Source: Amphirosellinia nigrospora (lineage: Eukaryota > Ascomycota > Sordariomycetes > Xylariales > Xylariaceae). From it: 64,000 nt of DNA. This document shows, one piece after another, positions 48,750-60,958 of the stretch. Under the pieces are notes generated by a model that searched no databases, was not told where the DNA came from, and worked only from the letters and a program-made list of their open reading frames with translations. How positions within the stretch are numbered: position 1 is the stretch's first letter; every line of letters starts with the position of its first letter. Location of the stretch: the NCBI GenBank assembly GCA_004123355.1, contig SCHM01000001.1, forward strand, positions 2,968,001 through 3,032,000, in the 5' to 3' direction. The translations under genes were made by a program, and so were the position numbers.

Positions 48750-49927
48750 ATGGAGCTCCCGTATAGCTTCATTCGCGAGCGGTACTTTACCAAACTAGAG
48801 AATCGGTCTCCCTTTGTGCAACAGGCATCTCCGTTCGAGGATTTTGTTATCCGATGCGTGCGCTATGCCTTCGCCAATGTTTCCCCGCAAATTGGCAGGG
48901 CTTTCTTCTCCAAATCAGTCGCTCTGCCATTCCTAAGATTCCGGATGTTGCGTCACGGCTACATTAGATGTCCGGTCCACTGGCACGAATATAAGGACGT
49001 AGGTTGATGCGAACCCAGACCTTCGTCAAGAGACTCACAAGAACCACTTCCAGAAAAGATTCCGGGGTATATGGGCCATCCATGACCCGATGACGCGGCC
49101 AGATTTATGTGTATACTATGCTCATGGTAAGAGGAAACCTACTAAAATCTCGTTGTAAAGCGGTGTTGCTTAATATTTATTAAGGTGGAGGGTTTTCGAT
49201 GGGTTCGTCCTACTTCTATCTGGAATTTCTGCTCTCATGGTTAGATCTCTTAAAGAAAGCCGGGTATGAAAACCCGTCAATCTTCGCATTAGAATACACT
49301 CTTGTTCCCGACGGTAGTTTCCCGAAGCAATTGGAAGAAGCCATTGCTGGATATGAACATGTTTTGTCCATGGTAGACGACCCGGGCAAAGTTTGTGTGA
49401 GTGGTGATTCTGCGGGGGCAACCATCATGGCCAGTTTACTTTTACATCTGGCAAATATGGACCGTCATGTAGACATGATGGATGGAGCTGGAAAATGGCG
49501 CCTGGCGAAGCCTGCTCTGGCAGTTCTTATATCCCCTTGGGTAACTCTTGTGTCGGATAGGCATCACAACACCGAAAGCGACTATCTTGACGCCAGTCGC
49601 TTACACATATATGCTGAAGAGTACGCAGGGAATAAGATCTCGTCAAATGATTGTTTACTTTCACCGGGTCAGTGTAGGGATATTTCGTGGTGGCAGAGAG
49701 CCGTTCCGCCGCTTGGGTTATTTGTGGAATACGGGAACGAAGAGATATTCGCACCCGAGATCAGAGAACTTGTACAGTTTTTGACCAGAGGCGGCGTCAA
49801 TATCACTAGTCGTGGGCAGTCTGGCGGTATTCATGCCTGGCCGGTCGCCTCACTTTTTCTTAGCGAGTCAAACAAACGGTTGAAGGGGTTGGAAACATTA
49901 GTCCGGGAGATTAGGGCCAGGATCTGA
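48750..49927 (+). CDS. HSL-type alpha/beta hydrolase (esterase/lipase)
   Basis: The hydrolase has the hormone-sensitive-lipase oxyanion motif HGGGFSMG, split by the intron 49127-49184 (GTAAGA donor, AAG acceptor). The nucleophile elbow GDSAGATIMASLL has the catalytic Ser, and GGIHAWPV supplies the catalytic His; the acid residue is probably in LFVEYGNEEIFAPE. The N-terminal cap region starts MELPYSFIRERYFTKLE. Near 49000 the frame shifts by one base (KD VG stop versus DANPDLRQETHKNHF), fixed by removing one G. The family hydrolyses carboxylic esters; the natural substrate cannot be told. A stop just before the preferred upstream exon leaves the true start slightly uncertain. Confidence 0.82.
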
Positions 49928-52392
49928 GGAAATACATGTTGCCCGTTCATCCAGCACGGCATGCTCCACGGCTCAGATAAGAAATGCCATGTCAGATTAG
50001 ATCAAGTAACAACATCATTGACCAGGTAGTAAGAAGGAACCTTGACGTCGAGACGTCCGGCTTCTAGATTACTATCGTTTGCGGTCTCAAGAAGCTCTAT
50101 ATCATAGCTGTCATCACCCATGGCATGAGGGTTTCTTTGGCTTATCACTTGATAAAGCCAGCGTTTGAAGACAAGTCGAATATCTGTATTGTACCAGTTC
50201 GTCGCAAGTGGGTGCATGTGTGGATCTCAGGGAGCGATGAACAGCCAGTGGCGCTGGGTAGAGAATACCTACTGAATACCTAGTTGGCGGGTGGGCATCG
50301 ATAAAGGTGTCAAAGTGCGACCAGGCACATGATTTCGAGACCCTGGTCAAAGACGGGATGCCAAAAGCAAGGTGCCTGCCTTCAGCCCGTTGTCTGTCTC
50401 AATCTTTTGCCGTCTGCTATTGCAGCCTAGGAATCCTGCCGGGCAAAAGATATTGAGAGTGCGCATTGGTACAACCTGCAGCTAGGCCGTCGGGTGACAC
50501 CTTGATTGCATTATGGCTTCGGCGTGTGCATGCGGTCAGCGAATAATGTAACCAAGATGCTCTGCGGACCGGGTGGCGGATAGTCTGACTGTGAATATGT
50601 GCGATTCCACCTTACGGCAACTTGGTTTGTGGTGTAGTCGCTGGTAGGGGAATGAGTAATAACAAGTGGAGAGGACGTCGGCGTGTTGGAAAAGAAGATG
50701 CACTGCGGGTGGAGAACTCCAAGAAAGCGACAAGGGAAATCGATTGTGCATCTAGGATAGAGAGGTACTTGGTACATACTTTTGGATAGACTAAGTCTTG
50801 GGCTGAGTGCATGTGGCCTCAAGGTTTTTTTGTGCCGATCGGATCGTACAATTCACAGTTAGTACGCCCTGTACATTTAGTATTTGAGCTATTGCGCAAT
50901 AGTACACAACTAACTTACAAAACCTTGAAGTACCTTTACCTGCTACTAGGCACACACAGTTTGACAATGTAGATCGGTGTAAGAATCACTACATGTACTT
51001 AAGTAGTTAGGTACCTATTGTATACAGGAATACAAAGTTAGTACCAATTTCACGGTTAATGGGATTAGCAGCTGCCCGATGATCGGTAGGGCTGCTTTTG
51101 GGGCCTTTGGTAGGAGTTACAAACTACCTTGAACTCCGTCACTTCAACTATTGAACACCACTAAATCAGACAATTTATTCGGGCTATTCTATAAAGAAGT
51201 AGAGTTTAACGTAGGTTAGTTATAATACCTCCAGTACGTACGTATGTATGTGTGTGTGGTGTTTTGTGGACCTAGCTCCTGCTGTGGGACAGGACCCCCC
51301 TGATTCGTTTCGGTGTGTCTACAGCACATACGTCTGTACAGTCGGATATAAAACAGTGGGCACTCGCCGCCCGTGCAGCGATTCAAAAGGGGTGTCGCAC
51401 CCACACCCTTGGCTCAGAAAATAGCATAAAAGCGCACGTCACCACAGTCTAAGCTTAAGCCACATATTTTTTTTTACCTCGCCCCGGCTAGGACCCAACC
51501 AGACCTTTTCAAGCCCGCGGTACCTTATCTAAGCTACTGTGGTGTCATATCTTTTGCAGCACCCCACTTTCACCGCCCGGCAATTTAATACTCGATTCAG
51601 CTGCGCTTTGACTCGACACCTCAATATTTCGGACACTGGGCATAGCCTCATGCACCTTATATCCCCATTCTTCTCTCGCCAGCCATTTCATAGACGCAGT
51701 CAAGGCCGTTGGTTCGGTCCGTAAACTGCTTGCCTTGGACAACTCAAACCACCAATAGAAGTCCATTCAAGGATTTCTTTTCGTCCTGGTTCCAAAAAGC
51801 CAGGATATATCCTGCTGACCCCACTGCGTCTAAGAGGGCTGTGTTCCTGCCTAAGCCTTCCGTTGTGCATGTGTATAGGTGGTTGGACATATAAGCCAGC
51901 CATCCGTCCATCCATCTATCCGGCCAGCCAGCCAGCCAGGGTGTCTAGAGCCTCAAATTGGTTGAGCTGCCATTTCTCTACTCATCGTCAACATTGGATG
52001 CTTAGGTCGCGTCGCTGCATCCCACATGCTCGTATAATTGTAGCAAGTGTGTGTGTTCTTCCTGCCGTCCAATATTCGGTGGCTAGCCCCGTGAAGGCTG
52101 GAGTTCATCTCCGTTCCATCTATCTGCGTGTTGATCTAAAACCAGCCACTCGGAGAGAAAGGGAGAAAGAAGTAAACGTCACCTTTCAGTGCACAGATAC
52201 AAAATACCTACATCTGTACCGCGAAAGCAAAAGGGATACAGATTGGTCCAGTCCCAGCTGGGAAAAAGCCTCGAGGCCGTTCAAGCTTCCCCACAGTTCC
52301 TAGAACGGGTTGTCTGTTTGTCTCTTTATCCCAAGTCTTTCTTATTCCCGATTCTTTTTCCTATAATAGGTTAGAGAGGCAGTCAGTGGATC
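49928..52392. other. Intergenic region of about 2.5 kb upstream of the histone-fold gene
   Basis: This long stretch carries several short plus-strand frames that resemble uORFs rather than genes, TTAGGTACCTA at 51008-51017, and a CCAGC tandem near 51921-51940. I see no gene. The last kilobase is probably the 5' leader and promoter of the gene at 52393. Confidence 0.5.
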
Positions 52393-53511
52393 ATGTCTGC
52401 GACCAGAGACAACACATCATATGCACCCAAGTCGCCAGACTTGTCCTCCTTCTACTCAGGCCCAGAGGCACATTCGACACCTGGTCGGCTCAACCATTAC
52501 GCATTCCCGGACTCTGGTGCACCTACATCTGGGGGGCCTTATCCCTTGCAGGCTCCCGCCCATACACAGGTACGGGCACAGGTACAACCACAGGTACAAT
52601 CACAACTCGAGCCAGGAACGCACAATTTCAGCCAACCGCAGCCCCACTACCAGTACCAAACCCAGCATTATAATATTAATAGCAGTAGTACTAGCAACGG
52701 TTCAACTGCAACCACAACCATCACCAACCACAGCGCTTATCATCTACCTCCACAAGGGCAACCACAACAACCCCCACCGTTTGCTGCCTACAATCACAAT
52801 AACTCCCAGCACGCATTAACCCCATATCATCACCGGCCTGGCGTGCAGTACTATCCACAGCAGCAACAGCAATCGCAATACCCGCCGTCGCATCAACCAG
52901 GCTACCATCCGCAAGCTCCCTCCTACTACTCTTCCTATACCGATTCACCTGCATCGACGAGCTACCTACCTATAAACCAAAGCCATCCACAACACCAACA
53001 ACCACAACAACGACCACAACAACAGGCACCTCTAGTATTCGACCAACCGACCACCGTTGACTCTCATAACACCAACATGCCACGCGGCAAGGCTGTCGCC
53101 CAAGTGGCGAAGGAACCCGAAGTCATGGACTCGCCTGTCCGAACAAAATTCCCGACGGCGCGTATCAAGCGAATCATGCAGGCGGACGAGGAGGTCGGCA
53201 AGGTCGCGCAACAGACGCCAATCGCGGTCGGCAAGGCGCTAGAGCTCTTTATGGTACAACTTGTACACAGGAGCGCCGAGGTAGCCAAAGAGAAAAACTC
53301 GAAGCGTATCACGGCACCTATGCTGAAACAGGCCATCGATTCTACTAACGAATGGGACTTCCTGAGAGATATTGTCGCTAAGGTCACAGAAGAGAAAGAA
53401 GGGGCTAAAGGCAGTGGACGAACCAAGGCAGAGAGCGAAAGCGAGGATGATGTTGAGACTGTGGAAGTCAAAAAGAAGGGAAGAGGTGGTCGCAAGAAGA
53501 AGACGGCTTAA
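52393..53511 (+). CDS. BUR6: NC2 alpha (Bur6/DRAP1)-like histone-fold protein
   Basis: The 372-residue product is a single open frame without introns or breaks. Residues 1-240 are Gln/Pro/Tyr/His-rich and disordered. The histone fold (about 248-331) reads [46 protein letters not shown] and [12 protein letters not shown], closely resembling the NC2 alpha subunit DRAP1/Bur6, which pairs with Dr1/NC2 beta and binds TBP to regulate RNA polymerase II transcription. The end is acidic then basic ([13 protein letters not shown]), a probable nuclear localisation signal. Yeast Bur6 is much shorter, so either the Q-rich extension is a filamentous-fungal feature or translation may also begin at [16 protein letters not shown] (53077). 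Confidence 0.88.
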   Translation: MSATRDNTSYAPKSPDLSSFYSGPEAHSTPGRLNHYAFPDSGAPTSGGPYPLQAPAHTQVRAQVQPQVQSQLEPGTHNFSQPQPHYQYQTQHYNINSSSTSNGSTATTTITNHSAYHLPPQGQPQQPPPFAAYNHNNSQHALTPYHHRPGVQYYPQQQQQSQYPPSHQPGYHPQAPSYYSSYTDSPASTSYLPINQSHPQHQQPQQRPQQQAPLVFDQPTTVDSHNTNMPRGKAVAQVAKEPEVMDSPVRTKFPTARIKRIMQADEEVGKVAQQTPIAVGKALELFMVQLVHRSAEVAKEKNSKRITAPMLKQAIDSTNEWDFLRDIVAKVTEEKEGAKGSGRTKAESESEDDVETVEVKKKGRGGRKKKTA

Positions 53512-54787
53512 GGCTTCCCAACTGACGAGCCACTTCTATTTCGACCAAGTTTCACAGGCATTATTGTTTTGGCGTTCAGCAGTAAGGAGCGAAAGTGTGT
53601 CAGCATCATAGGTAACGGCGTTTGTGGTTTTCGGCCTACCCTATAGTGCGGAGCTGATGGGGTTGTAAATATCTGGAACATTACAGGGCAAACCTGTGGC
53701 TTGAGGATCATGGCGTTATGCCCTTACCACCTTTGCAGTACATATAATTGACTAGCAGAAGGGATTCTGTTTCGCTTTTCTTGCGAACCCAAATCTTAAC
53801 GTCTCGATAGTACTCGGGTCAGTAGATCAGTAGTAGTATGGTGAATAGATGAGGACCCTAGTAGATCTCCCTATCTGATCAGTTAAGTGCATAATAGGTA
53901 AAATCACCGCGTGATGGCACGCTTAACGGCAAGGCGCGTTTTATCTCACCTCGATTCAAAAAAACAACCTTGAAGACACCAAATACTTGTGCATGATATA
54001 CTATATAGGTTAGGGTAGCTTAAGGGAGGGGCCGCTGCCCCGCTCTGATGATTTACCCCTGAAAGGAGGAAAAAAAGGGAGAGAGCAATATAGTATAACA
54101 TGGCCAATCCTAACTTACTTTTACAACCACAATCTTCTCATAACTCCTAATATAATAAAGAGGAGGACGTCTTCTTAAATGGATGAAGAGACGAGATGCT
54201 CCGACCGTCTACCATCTAGCAAGAGTAAAGCAATGAGCACCTATATTTTGACACCGGTGCTTCCGGTGGGTAAAGCGTACGTCTAGCCCGCCTAAGCATG
54301 AAGTACGGAATTTACGGCGAGTTAAAGACGTCGAATTGAACCAGTCACCCCACAATACGCTTAGCACGGACGGACGGCGGAATCGCAGACTAACTTAGCT
54401 AGGTAGCTACCATCTTACCATCTTAGCATAGTGCAGGGAAGTAGCAACTCAAGCATGCGTGCTCGGAATGACATGACACTTGCTCCAAATAGGTCAATTC
54501 CAATTCCACTTCTCTCTGCCATTATTTTCTTGTCTTGTCTCAGCCCGCGATGCGCACACAGTCGACACGCACTCTCGTGCTGTGCTGAGCTTGAGCTTAT
54601 CGACGACCGCAGCCATGGTAGACGCCCTCCCTGAGTTCCCCTTTCAAGCCCGATCCAGGTGACACGGTACTTGTCTCCTCCGCCTTAGAGAACGAGAAAC
54701 GAGAAACGAGAACGAGAACAAGAGCGAAAGCCGAGAACCGAGAACCATAGCAGCAGGTAGACGCGACAGTTCGTCACATAGGTCGCT
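53512..54787. other. Intergenic region and Pik1 5' leader
   Basis: About 1.3 kb follows the histone-fold gene. It ends in a purine-rich GAGAAC/GAGAAAC tandem at 54688-54747, just upstream of the Pik1 start. Other frames are short and unrecognised. Confidence 0.5.
54688..54747. repeat. Purine-rich GAGAA(A)C tandem
   Basis: About eight degenerate copies of GAGAAC/GAGAAAC occur in the presumed 5' UTR of Pik1, ending about 40 bp before the start codon. Confidence 0.8.
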
Positions 54788-57700
54788 ATGTCGTGGGATC
54801 TGCTGCAGCGATTTATCGAGAGCGATGTCTTCAACCAGAACCCGTTCCTCTCCGTCTCATACCTATCGTGAGTGTATCGGCGCCTCGCAATGCCTCGACA
54901 CAGCGCTCTAACCCGTGTAAACTTGCAGCCGATATGCAGATCATGTCGGCATACACTATGTGCTTTGCTCCAAGCTCCGCCAGTTCCCCTACGAGGACAT
55001 CGAGTTCTTCTTACCTCAACTATGTCACCTTATAATCAGCGTTGATAACGAGTCTATGGCTCTGGAGGAGTTCCTGTTAGATCTGTGCGAGGAATCCGTC
55101 AGCGCTGCTCTTCTGGTTAGTCGTCATCCGTACAGCTGGCGTCATTGATGCATTTCTAAGCAATATCTCAGACATTCTGGCTTTTCCAGACATATCTGCG
55201 CGACCTCGCTTCGACGCCCCAAGCACAAGCCTTCAAGACCTGTCGGAGAGTTTACAACAAGGTACAACACCTCGTGTTTGGCCTTCCCGACACTGTGAGG
55301 CATGAAAAGATCAAAGAAAATGTCCTACCCGTGACTGTTCTAGCAAGCTTCATCTTAGCAAGTGTTGGCCTCCCCATGCTTTCACAATGGGCGGGGCCGC
55401 TCGCCGTCGCGCAAGCACGGAAATCTCAACCGACGAGCGACGCCATATCTGATTCGAACCAGACGCAAAATAAAGTAGCAAGAAGTCAAACTGTAACTGC
55501 AACCTCAACAAAGTCACGACGCCAGCGAGATGGGATCAGAGGAGGAGTTCTCAAGACACCAAAGTGGTCGCAGCGGAAAACTCACCGCGAGGCCTTATAA
55601 CTTCATCAGCAACCCATTCAGGGCCAATGTCATCTCCCCTCCGGCGGGCCCAAAACCTGGGTTTACCGAGTCAAAAATGCTGGACGCACGTTTGAGTTCT
55701 TCATCTCTTCCACTGCCTGAATTGCGATCGCCCAGGATAATTACCCGCCCTACGACGCCGCTTTCCGCCAGGTTGCCACGCCCAACAGATGCCATATCCC
55801 GCAGGCACTCTCATCATGTGAAGCCCGTTCTCAGTCTCGCTGAGATGGGTGCGGATCAGAAAAGCAGCCTGCTTCGACAAAACTATTTCCGGACACAGAC
55901 AATGTTTCTATCGGCACTTGAGGATATCTCGAATAGGCTTGTCATAGTACCCAAGCCAGCTCGCCTGAGCGCTCTGCGTGCTGAACTTGCGCTAATTGGC
56001 AGGGACTTACCTGCCGAACTAGATATACCTGTTCTCTGTCCCCGACACTGGTTGACGGTTCTCCGTCAAGGAGCCGGCACCATCGCATAGTGAGGGTTAA
56101 CCCTGCCGAAGCCACCGTGCTAAACAGTGCAGAGAAAGTACCGTTTCTCCTTATGATTGAAATTCTGCGGGACGATTTCACCTTCGATCCTAATTCAGTC
56201 GACAACCAACGCTTACTAAGCACCCTAATTTCAGAGCAGAGCAATCGGAAACGACTATTCGATCTATCAGAAAGCCACCGGGCGCCCGGTAGCGAACGGT
56301 CAGGCTCACTAGAAAACGACAAAGTTGACAGTGTTTTCGAGCCAACGTCTGGTGATCTAGGGAGTTCGCCTATGCTCAAAGCGTTTGATGTCGAATCTCT
56401 TGAGAAGCAGCCTGGAAAATTGGCCGGTCGCAAGTCCATCCCGAACGGTCTTACAAATATAACATCAGAATCTACACCGCGCGACTCAGTCACATCCATG
56501 TCTAGATCTAGTAGCCCTGGGTCATTGCAGAAAATAGGGTTCTCGGGGCAGCGAAGCAATACGTACGAACAACCAGATTTTTCAGCGTTAGCAACACATA
56601 TGCGTACAGCCTCGCAAATGCTAGCGCAATTAGATGCAACCAGTGGAAAGCGGCCCAAACACGAAGTAGCGGCTATTCGATCAAAGATAATCGCCAGTAT
56701 GCAAAGTCTTGAAGAACAGAGCTTTGATTTAGATGACGGTCAAGGCCCTACTTTTGACATGATCATCGCCAAAGCAAGCGCGACATCTTCAGTCTCCGAG
56801 GGTGACCTTGATGATGAGTTCACCACCGCTACCAATCCAACCGCCGGAGCCGCCAGAATGGAAAACGATGCGATGACCGGTGGTGTCCAGAAGAAAGGTG
56901 ACCGTGACGATCCAAGTGCCGCTGTATTTGGTGAAGCGTGGCACGTCAAAAAAGAACGCATCCGCAGGAGCTCACCGTACGGGTGGATGAAGAATTGGGA
57001 CCTTGTCAGTGTTATCGTGAAGACGGGGTCTGATCTTAGACAAGAAGCATTCGCATGCCAACTAATCCAAGTGTGTCACAAAATTTGGGTGGATGCCGGC
57101 GTGCCTGTTTGGGTCAAACTTATGCAAATTCTGGTGACCGGAGAGTCCTCTGGGCTTATCGAGACGATTACTAATGGTGTCTCTTTGCATTCCCTGAAGC
57201 GCAGTTTGACATTGTCATTTATTGATTCTGGTGTCAATCCTCGGAGGCGCTTCGCAACTCTCAAAGATCATTGGGTGAAGACCTTCGGCAAACCTGACAG
57301 TGAGCCATATAAAAGTGCTGTAGATGCATTTAAACGTTCGCTTGCCGCATACAGCATGATACAGTATATCCTTCAACTGAAGGACCGTCACAATGGGAAT
57401 GTGCTCATCGATAACGAAGGCCACATCATTCACATTGATTTTGGATTTATGCTCTCAAACTCACCAGGCTCAGTTGGATTTGAAGCCGCCCCTTTCAAAC
57501 TTACTCAGGAATACGTCGATGTCTTAGGTGGGGTCGGGTCTACAGATTTTGAGGATTATAAGACACTATGCAAACAAGCATTCCAAGGTGAGTTTGCTGA
57601 GTATTCTCGACAGCAAGGATGTTTCTAATTCAACAAAGCTCTTCGCCGATCTGCGGATAACATAATTGATCTCGTCAGCATGATGGGAAGGGACTCGAAG

Positions 57701-57930
57701 ATGCCATGCTATTCAGCCGGTATTGTGCAAACACAGCAGCTTTAAGACAACGCTTTCAATTGCACTTGAGCGCTGACGAAGCCGAAACTTTGTTGAGACC
57801 GATTTGATCGCCAAATCTCTCGGCAGCTACTATACACGACTGTGAGTTGACTCACCTTCTCATCAAATCAATATACTAATGGTTTTCCAGTTATGACACC
57901 TTCCAATATCGGACCCAGGGTATATACTAG
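54788..57930 (+). CDS. PIK1: Phosphatidylinositol 4-kinase Pik1
   Basis: Pik1 makes PI4P at the Golgi and nucleus and is essential in yeast. Exons: 54788-54867, 54929-55115, 55172 to 57587, 57639-57841 and 57891-57930, with GTGAGT/GTTAGT donors. The N-terminus (MSWDLLQRFIESDVFNQ) leads into the lipid kinase unique domain (ALEEFLLDLCEESVSAAL). The middle is Ser/Pro-rich. The PI3/4-kinase domain has VSVIVKTGSDLRQEAFACQL, the catalytic loop LQLKDRHNGNVLIDNEGHI, and HIDFGFMLSNSPG (DFG). The end reads YDTFQYRTQGIY, typical of the family. Frame breaks lie near 55515, at CCCC 56040-56043, near 57731 and at TTT 57789-57791; the second segment alone is open for over 1.5 kb. All kinase motifs are intact. 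Confidence 0.95.
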
Positions 57931-59429
57931 GCTATCAACAATGACAGGGGGTCAGAGGGAGGAGATATGACAACTTTGCAGCATTTGGGCGGCGTTGCAG
58001 GCGATAGAGTTAACGATTGGGATAATCTCTACCCAGGACAGATGATTTACCGGATCATAGTGGATTTGCACTGCCAGCATAGAATCGTGTGAGAAAATAC
58101 CCAATAACTTCTCTGAACATACCATCTACATGCCATACATACCATCACGGGAGAAAAAGGCTCGGCAAGTTGAAGAAGACTTGTCAGACAAATAGCCCAT
58201 ATCAACTCAATAACATTAACTAAGCTAACAGCGTTCGTTTTTCTTGTAGATTTGACCATAGTTGTGATATGTTTATACTCCCCGGCTGATAATATGACGA
58301 AACACCTCTGGTTAGACATTATTAGTCCTCTTATCTATGCTAATAACCTATCATATTACACTGGAAGTATCCTACTTAGATATTAAGGTTGCGCAGATCG
58401 ATATCTACAAATTCTCCTCACTGGCACCAAGATTACAGCCATGCCGGCGAAGTTGCCATCTGCAAACTCAACGATGTTATGTTAACCTCCTACCTGCTTA
58501 GGAGGGTGTTCATGTTTTCTTAATGAAATAGATATCCTTGTTATTAGATGTATAATCTTTTCATTTCCGTTAATCTCGTTAGATATTTCATACTATCAGC
58601 CGATGGGCTAAGGTCTATTCATTCCTCAGCGCAGGTGTGGCAGTGTGAACCAACGTAAATCCCCTCAATCGACATGTCTTAAGATATAGCCGTATAATCA
58701 GCACATACTACCTAAGCACTGAATGTTAGATAGACAGTTACAGCGAGCCCTATGATAAGCTGCCTTTTACGTTCTTGCCACATGCCCGAGCTGCCTCGAG
58801 AGGGCGTAAGTACTTAGTTGTTCGGATAGTAAGGTATTTTGACTACTAACTTTGTAATTACTATCATTTAATTCGTATGTTGTTCTACATATGCTTCCCT
58901 CTGCAATGATAGTAGTTTCCCTTCTGCAGCCTTTTCATTGTGCACACCTGTTGACTCTCCTCTACATAGATCTCGTCTCCGGTCCCAACCTCCGCCTGCC
59001 AGACCGCAATCTCGTTCTTTTCCACGCAACACAACTCAGCTTGCAGCGTTTCTCATATTTGACGAAGACGGCCAGCAACCTTCGTTCTTGCAGTGTCTCT
59101 TTTGCGGTATATTAGGGACTCTGAGCAAATCACACAGCACCTCAACCTCGCCACTACATCGCATCCCATTTCATCCATTCATCTCCTACCACGTTCCCCT
59201 CATCCGGCCTTCGCACACCTTATCACACCTACTGCCTGCATTTCTTTTAACAAGGTAGATTTTCCCTATCCAGTGGTCTATCGCTTGCTTCGAAAAGGTC
59301 ATTGCAGCCACTTACATTCTCATTTACAACCACAGTTGAGCTGTGCCTGCACTTCATCGTTCCCGATCGCCCTACTCGTGCCTACTCATATAACCACCCT
59401 AACATACATTGGCAACACGAGTTTTTGCT
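57931..59429. other. Intergenic region, about 1.5 kb
   Basis: This AT-rich stretch follows the Pik1 gene and should carry the promoter of the next gene in its last 500 bp, which is pyrimidine-rich. I see no gene in it. Confidence 0.5.
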
Positions 59430-60958
59430 ATGGAGAATCCTTCGGACACCACGGGCTCATCCCCATCCTTCGAGGGCAGTCCTCCTTCATCACTCAGTTC
59501 CGAGCAAGGCCTCAAGGAACCAATTCATGAAGTACGGGAATGGTCTCAACGTGAGCTCGACACGGTGGTGAGTAATCCTCGAAACCATCTTTTTCTCGTT
59601 TCAGCAACTTTTAGAGCACAGGATTTTTTAAGAGACGAGAGAGTGTCTAGAAACTTCTGGATTCCTCCCCAAATTACGGTCCGAATGGTGGTAACTGACC
59701 CCGAGTGTTGTAGTGCGCCTTAATTTGCAAGCACAAACACCGCCCGGTCTTCAAAGGGCGCTCTCGCCGTAAAGATGGTAAAGACTCAGACGAAGACCGG
59801 GCCCTTGGCTTTGCTACGAAGTTAAATAAAGCTCTTCATGGCGCCGGTAACTACCAGGACGATATTCCGGTTGCGGATGTACGCGAACTTATGGACTTCA
59901 TCGAGACGAAGAATCGAAATCTTATGGCATATGTCAATAGGCAGTCAACCCCATTCCGAATCACGCGCTCCAAGAAGTACGCGTTCCAGCGCCTATACAC
60001 CGATTTCAACCGTAGCTTCTCCAAGTGGACCGCCCTACGCCGGGAGAGACGTCAGAATACAAACATCGATACTGAGAACGACATGATTCAAGGTGAATTC
60101 ATACCTTACCTACCTAACCTAGTTCTTGGTATTCCATTTACGTCTGGTATTATCAGACTCCTTGAACTGTCATACTAATGCTCGGTACTTTCCAGGAGCT
60201 AATCTTCAGAACATTCGAGACTCAGTGTCAAACTCCGTATACGCTGAACAATATCGCGGGAACCCGAACAGTAACAACACCTCGGGCTCGGACTCTATCC
60301 CAAATACTTACTCGTTTCATCTCCCTATCTCTAGAACAAAACTGGCTCATGGGGCTCATCGTCACCCGAACCAGCGCGGAGTTTTTCCTCCTCTGCCTCT
60401 GCCTCTGCCTCCCTCATTGCCCCAGTATGAGCAGACGAACGTGCAGCAATCCGAGCCATATGGCATGGAGGGTATGGGCGCAGGCGCAAACAAGCAACCG
60501 ACAGGTCCCGCTTACTATGGTAATTCTAATCAAGTCGTCTCGAGTTCGCCTTTCCCACAACCTCTCCGGCCTATCTTGGCCACCCCGACCTACGACAAAG
60601 CATTCATCCAACGGGTCCCAGGCCTGAGACGCCCACTGCTATGGCCTCACCTGCTTATCAATACCAATCAAAGCTACACTACAATATCTCCTCCTCGATG
60701 GGCCAGCAACTTGACACCCGTGGGTATACGACATCACCGGCACATAACAGCTTGTCTACAACCTTCATGGGTTATCAGTGCCCTAGGCGCGGACGAGAGA
60801 ACGGAAACCTCAGCTATGGTACTGTCCTTGATACGCCTGCGTCGCCTTCATCTCCAACGCACGTTCCTGACGCAGTGCCTTCCATGGTGATGGGCCCCAA
60901 AAAGGAGAAGAGCCCAAATTCAACCTCGCCCTTTTTGACTATGGCGAATATGCTCTAG
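59430..60958 (+). CDS. Unrecognised fungal protein with a basic conserved-looking core
   Basis: I do not recognise this gene. Proposed exons are 59430-59567, 59605-59687, 59732-60092 and 60196-60958, with GTGAGT, GTGGTA and GTGAAT donors; the 44-bp second intron contains a CTGAC branch-like site. The start MENPSDTTGSSPSFEG leads to a short helix (QQLLEHRIFLRDERV, needing one extra T in the T run near 59625) and FWIPPQITVRM. A basic Lys/Arg core then contains VFKGRSRRKDGKDSDEDRAL, DFIETKNRNLMAYVNRQST, and RSKKYAFQRLYTDFNRSFSK. The C-terminal half is Pro/Gln/Ser/Tyr-rich and changes frame near 60615, ending KKEKSPNSTSPFLTMANML. A nuclear or RNA-associated role is only a guess from composition. 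Confidence 0.6.
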
